Shown: positions 1 through 12,078 of the stretch, one piece after another
Numbering within the stretch: position 1 is the stretch's first letter
Layout: every line of letters starts with the position of its first letter
Source: Batrachochytrium dendrobatidis JAM81
Lineage: Eukaryota > Chytridiomycota > Chytridiomycetes > Rhizophydiales
DNA length: 64,000 nt
Assembly: GCF_000203795.2 (NCBI RefSeq)
Contig: NW_006281099.1
Span: 2,669,774 to 2,733,773, forward strand
Direction of reading: 5' to 3'
The notes under the pieces: generated by a model
What the model was told of the DNA's origin: nothing
Databases searched by the model: none
The model's input: the letters and a program-made list of their open reading frames with translations, nothing else
Made by a program: the position numbers and the translations under genes

Positions 1-1205
1 TTTAATATGTGCATGTTAGACAACGCTATGCCCATCAGATACCATTCAACATTAATTAAAAGTTACAGCTACGTACAGGTATTTTAAGCAAAGCAGCCTG
101 ACGTCCAGTTTGTAGTCCACGAAATACCAGCCGAGAGATCAGATAAAGCCTTCCAGCTGCCAGGTACTGATGCTGTTCTAGCGACGTCCATATCTATTAA
201 ATACAGCACATTGGTTAGTTGAAACGTAGTTTTTTTAATTAAAAGTCGAGCTTGTCAAATATGCATAGTTCTGTACTTGATCTGGAGTAATGACTAGCAA
301 CCTGATTTGGGCAGCAACAGAAAAAATAAGTGCCTTTCGATCCTCTATATAATCATGAGTCCAGTTTCCAATCAAAAATTAAAAGCTTAATGCAAATGAA
401 CACTGTGGTTTGGGGTTCCAAGTAAATGCATGCACTCAAGTCCTAATTGCGAGTAACTTAAAAACTTACCAGCCGCCAAATTACCACTTGCAGATGTTTT
501 TAAAAGGGTTTGTTTTTTTAGAGTAGCTACATCGCACAATCGATCAGTTTGTTCAAACAGATCTCCCATCTGCTGCGCAGATTCTCGCATCAATAAAATT
601 GCATCCGCTGTGCCAATAACATCTCGGTATCGCTCGCTAATGTGTAAATAAGTCGTAATAGTTGTTAGTAGGTAGGATTGCTTCAGAGTGGTTATGATTA
701 CGTATCAAAAATATCTTTTAAATGCAGTTAAACTAATGTAGTAGATATATGGTTGGACAATGAATAAGCTAAATATACAAATCAAGGCTATATCAGGATC
801 TAAACAAGCGTATAATTCTCACCCAACCATTATGCGCAAGTCATATTTTTTTCTATCGGCATCAGTTCTATTAGCAAGATTAACAGTGGCAAACAGTGCA
901 TGATGCAGCATATTTAAACAAAAACAGATATCCAGCGTTAGCATATACATGCAGCAGAAACAATTAATTTATGATCTAATGCATGCCATTTGAAATTGCG
1001 GAATAGTCGCAGTATCTGAGCATACAGACTGCCAGTCTAATCTTGGAAACTAGATAAAGGCATAATCTGGCATTGGCAGCAATACAAATGGCTGCATGAA
1101 TAATGAGCAAGAATGACCAAAAACTTGCTTTATCTTTTCAAGCAAAACCTTTAATTCACCCACTCCATGGCGTCTAAACAGACTATCAGCATCTTCCTCT
1201 GCCAT
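1..1205 (-). CDS. COG1: Conserved oligomeric Golgi complex subunit 1 (COG1), 3' end beyond window
   Basis: COG1 is a subunit of the lobe-A half of the COG tether, which captures retrograde vesicles at the Golgi. Five exons are visible: 1129-1205, 823-867, 470-636, 277-344 and 77-193, with phases that join cleanly. The start ATG is at 1203-1205. The N-terminus reads DADSLFRRHGVGELKVLLEK, then DRKKYDLRIMVGERYRDVIG, the Vps51/COG1 signature around the hydrophobic RYRDLI motif. Later exons give AAQIRLLVITPDQ and LAAGRLYLISRLVFRGLQTG, matching the next conserved helices of the family. The first intron has a GC donor (GCAAGT) rather than GT. The remaining C-terminal part lies to the left of the window. 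The gene is divergent from the decarboxylase gene, with 155 bp between the two starts. Family assignment rests on recalled motifs, not a search. Confidence 0.87.
868..1128 (-). other. GC-AG intron (COG1 intron 1)
   Basis: The only join that keeps COG1 in frame from the LEKIK codons to TDADRKK uses the donor GCAAGT at 1128-1123 and the acceptor TAG at 870-868. No GT donor in the exon end gives the required phase 2. Confidence 0.7.
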
Positions 1206-1360
1206 TGTCTGGATGGTTGCTGGCAATAGAATGCAAAGTTCAATCCATTTCCTAATCAAGTGCAATCTGAAGAACGTCAACGCTCATTTGTGTCTTGCTA
1301 TTTCTTTCAATCGCCAATTGGCATTTTTGCCTGAAAGCGCATCTAGTTTCTGGAGTCACT
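1206..1360. promoter_or_regulatory. Divergent promoter region, COG1 / phosphatidylserine decarboxylase
   Basis: These 155 bp separate the two oppositely directed start codons and must hold both core promoters and 5' leaders. No clear TATA box or repeated operator is visible. Confidence 0.45.
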
Positions 1361-2969
1361 ATGGCCAAGTGCATTACTTCAATAAAACAGTCTACTCGTT
1401 TGAATAGTTTGGCATTTCCATTCATTGGTAGAATTTCAAGGTCTACATTGGATGGTGTTATTATGACACCCATTAGACAATGGCATCTGGGCTATTCAAA
1501 ATATACTCAGTATCCAATGCATGGCCAGTATCAACCATTTCACTCTTCAAAAATAGCTACTGAAAGCAAACCGCAGTATAATCAGGATCATCAAAAACAA
1601 GACCATCGTGAAGAATGTATGATGCTGTCACCAAGCCCTAACCAATTTCAACTATTCTGACGTTATACACTATTAAAACATTGCATATTTGTAGCTACAT
1701 ATGAAAAATATTGGAATGCATGGAAAAATACAAAGACTGAATATTATGCTCTTCCCATATCTATTGGTATTACCTGGATCGCTGTTCAGCACTTTATGAA
1801 TATTAGAAGAAGTCTTGATGCAAATCAGACGTCAGAGGATAAGTCACATGTCGAGCCAACCGGACCTTTCTGGGTGAGTTTTGGTGTTTATTGGTTGATT
1901 TGAAAAGGGTTGATTGTAGCTTAAATCATTTTAAATCATATAGGTTCATGTTTATACTTGTTTACCATTTCGTGCCATATCTCGTGCTTGGGGATGGATG
2001 AATAATTTAACTGTGCCAGAATATCTTAGATCCCCACTGTTTACGCTATACAGCAAAGCTTTTGGGTGCAATTTGGATGAGATGCTCGAGCCTGATCTGA
2101 ATACCTACCCCAACTTGGCTGAATTCTTTTATCGTGAACTCAAGGCTGGCACTCGCCCCATCGCTGGTCCAGAGAAAGCCATGTTGGTCAGTAACCATTT
2201 GAACTGCGCGTTTAAGCATAAAATACACGTATGATGGTTGAATACGCATGTGTTTATATTTTATGTATCTAAAACAACTAGGTCAGTCCAGCTGATGGTC
2301 GTATCCTTCATTTCGGACCCGTCGATTCCAATGGCTGCATTGAGCAAGTCAAAGGTATTTCATATCCAGTCAAGGCTCTTCTTGGTCCATCTGCTTTGTT
2401 TGCCGATTCACAGTCTATATCGCCATCAAAAGGAAACTCTTTTTTCCAAATCGTCATTTATCTTGCACCAGGAGATTACCACAGGTTCCATTCTCCAGTA
2501 GATTGGACTGTTTCTAATGTGCGCCATTTTGCCGCTGACCTGTTTTCTGTATCCCCAAAACTTGCAGCTAAAATGGGGAATCTATTTGCTGTTAATGAGC
2601 GTGTGGTTATGGTAGGCACATGGAAATATGGATCTTTTTTCATGATCCCTGTTGGTGCAACCAATGTTGGCTCAATCCGCATCAACATGTGTCCAGTAAG
2701 TTTTATTTCAAGACAAATTGAGCTATTTTGCTTCGGTTAGACTAACTTGGATTCATTCTTAGAATTTGATCACCAATGTTCCAGAGAATCAGCTTGCTTT
2801 AGGAATGTATGATCATAAAGTTGATAAAAGCTTTATTACTCGCGGTGACGAAGTTGGCGGGTTTCGTTTGGGAAGCACTGTGGTGTTGGTATTTGAAGCC
2901 CCTTCATCATTTCAGTTTTCAGTAGAAGCTGGCCAAACTATTCGTGTAGGTCAGTCGCTAGGAAGATGA
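1361..2969 (+). CDS. PSD1: Phosphatidylserine decarboxylase, mitochondrial type (PSD1)
   Basis: This enzyme decarboxylates phosphatidylserine to phosphatidylethanolamine at the mitochondrial inner membrane. Five exons (1361-1616, 1695-1873, 1944-2186, 2282-2695, 2763-2969) join in phase to a protein of about 432 residues. The N-terminus is basic and Ser-rich, as expected for a mitochondrial presequence. It is followed by one hydrophobic segment (YALPISIGITWIAVQHF) like the Psd1 inner-membrane anchor. The catalytic part shows VSPADGRILHFG, then APGDYHRFHSPVDW with the conserved His, and finally GGFRLGSTVVLVFEAP. The LGST motif is the self-cleavage site that creates the pyruvoyl cofactor and splits the alpha and beta chains. 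The start ATG at 1361 is the first in frame after a stop-free leader. The stop lies 95 bp from the converging ATRIP stop. Confidence 0.96.
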
Positions 2970-3064
2970 AACAGAATATCCAACAACACCAAGCCATCTA
3001 AATATCAGTACTTGAAATGAATGATAGAATTGGCTAAATAAGGTTTAAATGTATTGAATCAAAG

Positions 3065-6000
3065 CTATTTGACACCCATTCCCTCTTCACAAGGCTCTGT
3101 CATTAAAGCAGCATCGTTTCCCCATATCTCCACCAAAGCTGGCTCCGGATTTTCTGCTACCGAGTACAGCAAATCTTTAGCAAGATCTAACATCAAAGAG
3201 TTAGCATCAAACACTGGATTTGAATTGAAATCAAGAAACAGAGTATTGATCAAAACAAGGTAAACTGTACCTGAAACTTCATCTTCAAAACCAGGCCGAG
3301 TTGCGACTTCAGCAAGCGAAGTCACCAGTTGATGCTCTGCATGAGATATACCAAAAAGTGTCGTGCCAAGTCCAAAAAGACGATGAATAAATTTCACAGC
3401 AGTAGATAATCTATAAGAAAGATTGCTTTTTAAAAGCTCTCTACTTGAACAAGCATGCGTATTTTTTGCCATTGGGAGATCTACATGATCCAGAGACGAG
3501 TTCAAGTGTACTACATATTCTTGAACGAGACCATGCATATACTCGACAAATGAGCTCAGATTCTATTATGGTTTTGCAAAAATATCACGCCCATTTAATA
3601 AAGTAGTGAAACAAACATCAACTGACAGATATAAATCAAGACTCACCGAGTAAATTCCAAAAATCTGGGAATTTTGAGGATTTGTTTCCATGGAAATCAT
3701 ACAAAAAGTAAGAATGGTGTGTCTCAGTTGATTCGAATCCTCTCGTGTAGTTGAGTCAAGTGGATTAGTCAATAGGCTACAAATGTGGTTAATACACGAT
3801 GTTCCAGTAGAAACTCCCGAGGTTGATCCAGTCGTTGACAGAGCCGTCGTAGATGACCCATCATTTGAAGGAGCTGCTATGACAGAGAGATTCTGCACAA
3901 ATGACTCGTCTAAGTAAAACACAGTGAAAAGCTTAAATTAGTCAAACAATAAAACCGTGATTTAATCGTTCTACTAGATCTATACATATTAGTATAAAAA
4001 GCAATGTCGTGCTTACTCTTGCATAAAAGACAGCATAAATGAGTAGCCAAAATCGTTACATGGGTAGGAACTGTGGTTAAAAATAGCTTTCCTATCCCAT
4101 TTGAAGTAATCATGTCTTCAAATCTAAAACAAATACAGCGCTTAATTATCAGATCGCTTGTTTAAATATATACTAGAATAACGATAGAACACTCACTTGT
4201 AAATACTTTCTGTGTCTGCCTCGAAAGATAAATCAATGAATATCTTTAAAAGCGAGGTTTGAACCAATGCTAATGCTTCACCAGCTAACCACCCATTATC
4301 CCCAGAAGTCATGGTTTGAAAAATGCTAAACAAAACCGTTGAAAATTCTAAATATTTGAATTGAAAAATGCCATGTAGAAGTGCATATCAATTATTGTTG
4401 AATAAAAACATTAAAAACTAAGTAAAAAGTTCATACTGAAAAATAGATACAAACCTGAGCTGGACAATACTACCAAACGACAGGAGCGACTAATGCCAAC
4501 AGTAGCTCGTAAAATTTCCAATAAATCAAGCAAGCAAGTATTCTGCTCCCATTCAATACAGTATTCCAAAAGGCCCTGGATATGTGGAAGAAGTAGTAAA
4601 GCGTTGGAAGAAGAGTCTGTCATTAGATCTTGAACAACAGCAAGCAGCGCATGAATAGCCCTTTGCTGTTGACGCTGAGTACCCCATTCCAACAAATTGA
4701 GCTGATGATCCATCATACATTTTCCAAAAACAATACGCGTATAATCGGTATGAATAGAGCTATTAGATCGAGCCGAAACAGTCACAATGCGTTCAATAAT
4801 GCGGGGTTTTGGGTCTGGAACAGGATCGGTGTTGATTGCCGTTGATACTTTTGTGATTTGTGGTTTGTGGATAGGCAAAGGCTCATTGAATGAAGCCATA
4901 GTCGGGAACTGACCATGGTGTCGTGCGGCTGCACTTGGAGTAAAAGATGTATTTTGACTGTATGAGCTGGGTCGTGATCTCCTTGTATTGAGCTGTAAAG
5001 CTAAAAGCTCTTGTTCCTTGAATGACATTTCCGTTTTGACACGTTCAAGTTGAACCTGTAAACTTGCACGCATAGAGTCTTTACTTTGCTCGGAGATGAC
5101 ACGCTGTTTAATTAGATCGTCTTTTAGAGCCGAGTTTTCAGTGCTCAATTTATTTAGATTCTTTCTAATCATGCTAATTTCACCGCTCTTGACCAGCATA
5201 TCGTTTTCCAAACGCTCGTTTTGAAGTTTGGATTGTACAATCTCACGCTGAAGTTTTTCAACTTCGCGCTTGGCGTAGTAGAGTTCATTCAATGTGAATG
5301 CATCCGGACGGCGATTGATGAGAGTGGTGTTGATACCAGATTGACCTGGACCAGCAGATGGTGTTTGTAACTGGTCCTGTCGTTTGGAGAGATTGGACTC
5401 GGGATGCTCGACTTCTGGGATCGCGTATGATTTTATTGATTGGATAGACTCCATGGTAGCTGAAAGTAGATTGAGGGTTTTTGCATTTGGATAATCAGAC
5501 AAAGATGGGTGCGCTTGAGATGGAGTCTGATTATGGACTTGCTTTTGTGATGGCTGTTTTATTTCATTTTGTTGTTGAAATTGCTGTTTATAGGCAAATG
5601 TGTTGTTTGACTGTATATTTTGAGACTGGCTCAAAATATTGTTAATATTACCATTTGTATTTCCATGATCAAATGGAGGCGGCGAAAGCGGAATATCAGC
5701 ATTCACGTCTAAAAGACGAGCACCAGCAAAAGGACCTGGAGCAATAGTAGTAGCAGAGACGTGCATAGTATCGACCTGGGACATATATTGACTAGTTTTG
5801 TTTTCCAGTTCAATGATATCGCTTTCATCCAAATCCGACATTTCAAATTCATTTTCGCTTGAAATGCTAAATTGATTTTTTGTGACATTACTCGATACCT
5901 TGGAGTTATTGTCCTCTATATTTGAGTCTAATTTAATCACAGCCCATATTGAAAGTTGATTAAATATGAACATTTTTAAATGGTTGATCAGGGTGTAATA

Positions 6001-6741
6001 GTGCATAGATTACCTTGAATATAGCTTTCAGATAGTTTGTTATTCATGAAATTTTGGTGAATCTGCTGACGGGCCTGATTTTGATTGTGTTGGTATTTCT
6101 GAGTTGGCGGAGGTAAATCATAGGTCGGAGAAGACATGACAGACTTTGAATTGATTCTAACCATGGCATTACTTTTTTCAGAAAAAGCAATATTGCCAGG
6201 ATTTAGATTGATTTGAGGTTTAGATATAGAAGCAAGGTGTGACATTTGAGTAGTGTTTGGAGCATTGTCATCCTTGTGAGAGTTGACTGGATGATGCGAT
6301 CGAGCAGACACAATGGACGGACTTGGATAAGATGTACACTGAATGCATTGTATACCAATGGATGATAGTAATGCATTGAACATTAATATAAGACTGAATG
6401 TTCGGACAATTTAGGAATATAACGAGTTTGGATCATGCATAAGCCAATACAAGAGTTGATGACAGTCTTACCTGAATAGCACTAGACTGAAAAGTAGAGA
6501 GTTGTTGAGAAGGAGATGCCAAAGACAGAGGAGGTTGACGAGAAGCATTTGGAATGTATGTAGCGATAGTAGAAGCCTCGATGGCAGCAGGATAAAGCAT
6601 TGAACGAGGTTTAGTAGGAATGGACAGATTAATGCGATGAGTTTGTTGATGGTTTTCAGAAGGATTTGACGCAGAAGCAAGGTTAGTTTTTGGAGGATTG
6701 CTCGACTGCAGCATCCAAGATCTCGATCGTTTGGGTTGCAT
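3065..6741 (-). CDS. ATRIP: ATR-interacting protein (ATRIP / Ddc2 / Lcd1 / Rad26 family)
   Basis: ATRIP binds the checkpoint kinase ATR (Mec1) and brings it to RPA-coated single-stranded DNA. Exon 1 (6472-6741), exon 2 (6014-6338) and the large exon 3 (4455-5927) join in phase. At least four smaller exons follow to the stop at 3065. Exon 3 holds an acidic stretch (SDLDESDIIELE) like the RPA-binding acidic motif of ATRIP. It also has a coiled coil of about 100 residues with GEISMIRKNL and VKTEMSFKEQELLAL, the best-conserved block of the family. The C-terminal exons are helical, leucine-rich and HEAT-like. The first roughly 200 residues are Ser/Pro/Gln-rich and unlike known domains. The last exon contains a possible 57-bp intron, which leaves the C-terminus uncertain. 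Assignment is from the coiled-coil signature and overall layout. Confidence 0.8.
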
Positions 6742-6903
6742 TTCAGTTTCAAGTGAAGCGAGAGCGTCGCGTTGGCAGAGAATCAAGTCAGTTTATAAAG
6801 CGATTCGACACTTGACTTACAAGTTGGAAAGCGCTGTTCGGATCTTATCAACGAGAACACTCTTTTTTATTCATTCAAGCATTCGTTGGCATTATTGTTG
6901 AAC
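6742..6903. promoter_or_regulatory. Divergent promoter region, ATRIP / coatomer alpha
   Basis: There are 162 bp between the proposed ATRIP ATG (6741) and the coatomer alpha ATG (6904), so the two genes share this regulatory space. No distinct motif was recognised. Confidence 0.4.
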
Positions 6904-9900
6904 ATGTTGTCCAAGTTTGAGACCAAGGTATTGATACTGTTTCAGCTGTAATGCTGGTGTCGAGTTTATCACTGCATTGGACTGCATTGGATTGGACTGG
7001 ACTGCTGAATCAACTCGTTTTAGATTCTTGATGTGCGGAAACCCTTCAAGTTTCTTGCAATAAAATACGGCATTCACTGTTGATGTTGTGATGAGCATTC
7101 ATCAAGTAGTTGACTGGTTGAAGTTGAATGTACAACAAGGGATTGATCTAAACCAGTACTTGATGTTCCTTGCTATAGACAAGTAACATACATTCACATG
7201 TGGTTATCACTGCATGTCTTGATTAGTGGGTTTCGTCCTTGTGGATCTCTAGTCTTGCATCATCACTTTACTGTCAGTATTCTTGTAAAGTCTTGTTCCT
7301 GACCTACACTTTACTATATGAATCTGTAATTCTATTCATGTACTGCATTCCAAATATCAGTCTTTTGTATAGACTTTTAGTTTCAACTCTTGTAAGAGTT
7401 GGCTTGTGTGGACTAGGCGGAAACGAGATTCTGTCATGTTTGATTTCCATCATCCTTGTTCTCATTGCTAATCCCAACTTTAAACTACATGTCAAATTCA
7501 TTTCTAGTCCAACAGAGTCAAGGGATTAGCGTTCCATGCCAAACGTCCTTGGATTCTAGCTGCATTGCACAATGGATCTATTCAGTTATGGGACTATAAA
7601 ATGGGAACTCTGGTTGATCGCTTTGATGAGCACGAAGGTATATTCTTATAGTGGTTCAATTTCTGTGATATTAATTCCAACATTGCAGAAATAAACTCGG
7701 CGTTTTGTTTGATCAAATCTTAGGTCCAGTTCGTGGTGTAGCTTTCCATCAAACTCAACCCATGTTTGTTTCTGGTGGTGACGATTACAAGATCAAGGTT
7801 TGGAGCTGGAAACAACGTCGTTGTTTGTTTACTCTTAATGGCCATCTCGATTATGTTCGCAGTGTCTTCTTTCATCATGAATCTCCTTGGATCATTTCGT
7901 GCTCCGATGACCAGACCATTCGAATCTGGAACTGGCAATCCAGAAACTGCATTTCTATCCTTACAGGTCATAATCACTACGTAATGAGCGCCATGTTTCA
8001 TCCAAAGGATGATCTGGTTCTTTCTGCATGCCAAGATCAAACCATTCGTGTATGGGATATTTCTGGTTTGCGTAGAAAACATGCTGCTGGTGCTCCTCCT
8101 GTCGATGATCATTCTCGCGGTCTGACGGGCCAACCTGATGTGTTTGGAAACACTGATGCAGTTGTCAAGTATGTCTTGGAAGGTCATTCTCGCGGTCTCA
8201 ATTGGGCATCGTTTCATCCCACTATGCCACTTATAGTGTCTGGTGGTGACGATCGTCTGATCAAATTGTGGAGGATGAATGGTACGTTGTGTAGTGACTG
8301 ATACTACTCTTTTTTGATTATACTAATTATATCTTACACTGAAAAATAGAAACGAGAGCATGGGAAGTAGATACTTGTCGAGGCCATTTCAACAACATCT
8401 CTGGCGTTCTTTTTCATCCTCGCCAGGATCTAATCATCTCAGCTGCCGAGGACAAGACCATTCGTATTTGGGATATGAACAAACGCACTGCTCTTCAAAC
8501 ATTCCGCCGAGAACACGATCGTTTCTGGGTTCTCATTTCTCATCCCGAATTGAATTTGTTTGCTGCCGGTCACGACAGTGGCTTAATTGTATTCAAGCTC
8601 GAACGTGAAAGACCTGCTGCAACTATGCACAATGACATGCTCTTTTTTGTCCGCGAAAAGAATATTCGTGCTTATAATGTGAAAAAAAATGGCGACCATG
8701 CCGTTGTGACCATTCGTCGTGGTCAAGCTGGCCAGGCTTTCCCGCCTCGTACCATGTCATACAATCCTGCAGAGCACTCTGTTATTCTTACCTCCATGAA
8801 CGATGGCGGAAACTATGAAATGTACAATCTCCCTCGTGATTTGAGTGGAAATGACATCAATGATGGCAATAACACCAAACGTGGCACAGGTACATCGGCT
8901 CTTTTTGTAGCTCGTAATCGGTTTGCTGTACTTGACAAGGGCCAAATTCTTATCAAAGATCTTTCTAATACGGTGACCAAGCAAATCAAGGCTCCTATAA
9001 ATGCGTCAGAGATTTTCTATGCTGGAGGAAAGAATCTGCTTGTTTCTACTCCAACATCTATGATTTTGTTTGATACAGAGGTTCGTGCCGTTCTTGCCGA
9101 GCTACCAGTCAGTGGTGTTCGTTATATTGTATGGTCTGCAGACCAGAGTACCGTTGCTTTGATCAGCAAGCACACTATTATTTTCGCCAACAAAAAACTG
9201 GATCAACTTGCCACCTTCCATGAAACCATCAAAATCAAGAGTGGTGCATGGGACGATTTGGGCATTTTTGTTTATTCAACCCTCAATCATATCAAGTACG
9301 CTCTTCCCAATGGCGATAACGGAATCATCCGAACAGTAGATCAGCCCGTATATATTTTCCACGTCAAGGGTAACCAGGTGTTTGTCCTGGATCGTGAGGC
9401 AAAAGTTCGAGCTATTCAGTTTGATTCCACAGAGTATCGCTTTAAACTGGCTCTTATTCGTCGCAACCACGACGAAGTTTTCCACATTATTCGTACATCA
9501 AATCTGGTGGGCCAATCTATTATTTCTTATCTTCAAAAAAAGGGTTATCCAGAAGTTGCATTGCAGTTTGTCAAGGATCCAAAAACTCGATTCGATTTGG
9601 CAATAGAGTGCGGTAACATTGAAATCGCTCTTGAAATGGCCAAGATTATTGAAAAGGACGAATACTGGAGTAAGCTCGGTGTAGAGGCTCTTGGACAAGG
9701 AAACCATTTGGTATATAGTCTTGTTAAAATTGACTGTTTTTATTGTAATGTCTGGCTGATTCCTGCTGGAGTCATTGCAGATCCATTCTTGTGAAAACTC
9801 GCTCACATTTGTTTCAAACTTAGGTTGTGGAATATGTATATCAACGTATCAAGAACTTTGATCGCCTGTCTTTTCTGTACGTTTCTACCGGAAATGTTGA

Positions 9901-11682
9901 AAAGCTTAAAAAAATGCTCAAGATTGCCGAGTTGAGAAACGACACCATGTCGCGTTATCACAATGCTCTTTTCTTGGGCAATGTTGAAGAGCAAGTGCAA
10001 ACTCTTAAAGAAGTTGGTCAATGTAGGTTAAGCTACTTGTTTATCGCTTGCTTTAAAGTTTTGTGTTGTTTCATCAAGATTGACGTGTCTTTATATACGT
10101 GATGTCTGATATTCAATCTAGTGCCTCTTGCATATCTTGCTGCTCGCACTCATGGACTTCATGAAGAGGCAGATGCAATCATGGCAGAAGCTGGACTTAC
10201 CGAGGCACCGGCTATTCTTCCAAATGCTCGGCTACTAAAAACACCTACTCCCATTTTTAAACAGTTTGATTCCAACTGGCCCTTGCTTACTGTCAGCAAG
10301 ATCATGTTTGAAAGCACTGTTTTACAGAATACAAGTGCCGTTGCTGCCCCTGTTGCTGATTTGGACGATCCAGACTTTGCCAATGCTGGAGACTGGGGTG
10401 ATGAGGATTTGGATATTCCTGAAATGTCTGGTGAGCGACGCAAACCCAGTGCTACGGCGACTGCTGCTCATAATGGTAACGGCCACGCTTTGGGTATGGA
10501 TGGTGAAGAAGGCGGTGGAGGCTGGGATCTTGAAGTCGACTTGGATATTCCACTTGATGATGCACCAGAAGCCAATATCGTCGAATACAACCCACCAGCA
10601 CCTGGCACTCGCATTGCCGATATTTGGGTTCGCAACTCTACTTTGGCTGCAGATCATGTTGCAGCCGGTGCATTTGATTCTGCCATGCAATTGCTTAACA
10701 GACAAATAGGTATTGTTGATTTCACACCTCTTAAACCACATTTTCTTGCAGTGTATCAGGCTGCAAGATCGTATCTTCCTGCCACCGCATCAGTTCCTGC
10801 TGTCATTTCGCCCATTTATCGTGCATGGGATGAAGATTCTCGTCGTGTGCTTCCTTATATTGTTTTTACTCCACAAGTTCTTATTAATCGACTACAAGAG
10901 GCATATCAGGCATTTACTGCTGGAAAGTACGTATTTGAATTTGTTTTTGTTTTTGTCTATTTTTATACACTTTATATCAAAACTTAAATTATGACCATGA
11001 TTACACTTAGATTTGCTGATGCCGAAGTGAGCTTCAGAACAATCTTGCACCAGATTGTATTGACTGTTGTTGAGCGCCATGCTGAAGTAGATGAGGTCCA
11101 GCAACTAATGGCTGTATGCCGTGAGTATCTTCTTGGTCTTAAGTTGCAGCTTGCCAGACGAGAACTAGGTGATAGCGATCCTAAGCGCGGAGTTGAGCTT
11201 GCAGCTTATTTCTCCCACTGCCAACTTCAGCCTGTTCATTTGCAACTTGTATTAAACACAGCGATGTTGCTCTCGTTCAAAATCAAAAACTTTGGGTCGT
11301 CACTTTCTTTTGCTCGGCGGCTGCTTGAACTTGGACCTGTTGCTGCCGTTGCTCAAAAAGTAAGATGAATAGTTGATTTTGATTCTACCAAGGTTTCACT
11401 TTGCTTATTTGCATATTTATTTCATTTTAGGCACGAGGCGTTGTTCAACGTTGTGAACGTAACGCAACCGATGAAGTAACGCTTGATTATGACCAGTATA
11501 ATCCATTTGTTGTGTGTGGTATTTCCTTGACACCCATTTACAGAGGAAGTGCAACTGCGACGTGCCCCTTCTGTGGAGCATCTTTCAAGCCCGAGTATAA
11601 TGGCAAAAAGTGCACAGTGTGTTGTATTTCTCAGATTGGAGCACAGGGAACTGGCTTACGCAATGAGCATAGCAGTAAATGA
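6904..11682 (+). CDS. COPA: Coatomer subunit alpha (COPI alpha, RET1)
   Basis: Alpha-COP is the largest COPI coat subunit; it reads dilysine cargo signals and packages Golgi-to-ER vesicles. Eight exons were placed: 6904-6927, 7508-7637, 7724-8281, 8350-9710, 9824-10022, 10122-10926, 11011-11359 and 11431-11682, all phase-consistent. The first exon is only 24 bp (MLSKFETK) and is followed by a 580-bp intron. Then come the WD40 blade [20 protein letters not shown], further blades such as [16 protein letters not shown], and [17 protein letters not shown]. The central solenoid includes [13 protein letters not shown] and [11 protein letters not shown]. After an acidic linker ([14 protein letters not shown]) comes the C-terminal domain that binds epsilon-COP. 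The tail carries CPFCG and CTVC, the zinc-finger-like form seen outside animals. Length and order match the family throughout. Confidence 0.97.
6961..7012 (+). repeat. Short imperfect tandem repeat in COPA intron 1
   Basis: The units CACTGCATTGGACTGCATT and GGATTGGACTGGACTGCT repeat a 5-10 bp theme (GGACTGCATT / GGACT) three to five times inside the long first intron of the coatomer alpha gene. Confidence 0.55.
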
Positions 11683-12078
11683 GCACTTGTGGAATGTGCA
11701 TGTTGAGCTGTTTTCAATCTGTCTTTTTCTACCAGCTTATTTTTACACTTTTATTTTTCAATACTGTCTTGCGTATGTGGGCTGAGCTCTGACCTGTTCT
11801 ATCTCATATAAAACAAGTATCATTCTACTAGCTTTTGATTGTCAAGTTTTATATGCCAATCCATGCAGGATAAAGATATTTTAAAATAAAGCCTTTTGTC
11901 TTTCAAATTGGCTATATGCTTATTGGTGGGCTATAAATCCATCTGATAAATAAGTTGAACCTGAAATAAATTTAAAAAGCTGATTTCAATGAAGTAAAGG
12001 CTCTTTATATTTCTGAAAATCAACCAGCAAAGGGCAACATGTTGAATTTCATCTGTCGTTGCAAGTTGATGACGATAT
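11683..12078. other. Convergent intergenic region COPA / DR1
   Basis: This 396-bp region lies between two converging stop codons and should hold both 3' ends. It has AT-rich stretches suited to polyadenylation (AATAAA at about 11885-11890) but no gene or repeat that I can support. Confidence 0.4.

Noticed and set aside
1295..1360. Earlier start for phosphatidylserine decarboxylase
   Set aside because: The in-frame extension upstream of 1361 begins with a non-ATG codon; the ATG at 1361 opens directly into a presequence-like stretch.
7720..8217. 165-codon frame antisense to coatomer alpha
   Set aside because: It lies entirely within conserved WD40 coding sequence on the other strand; no independent support.
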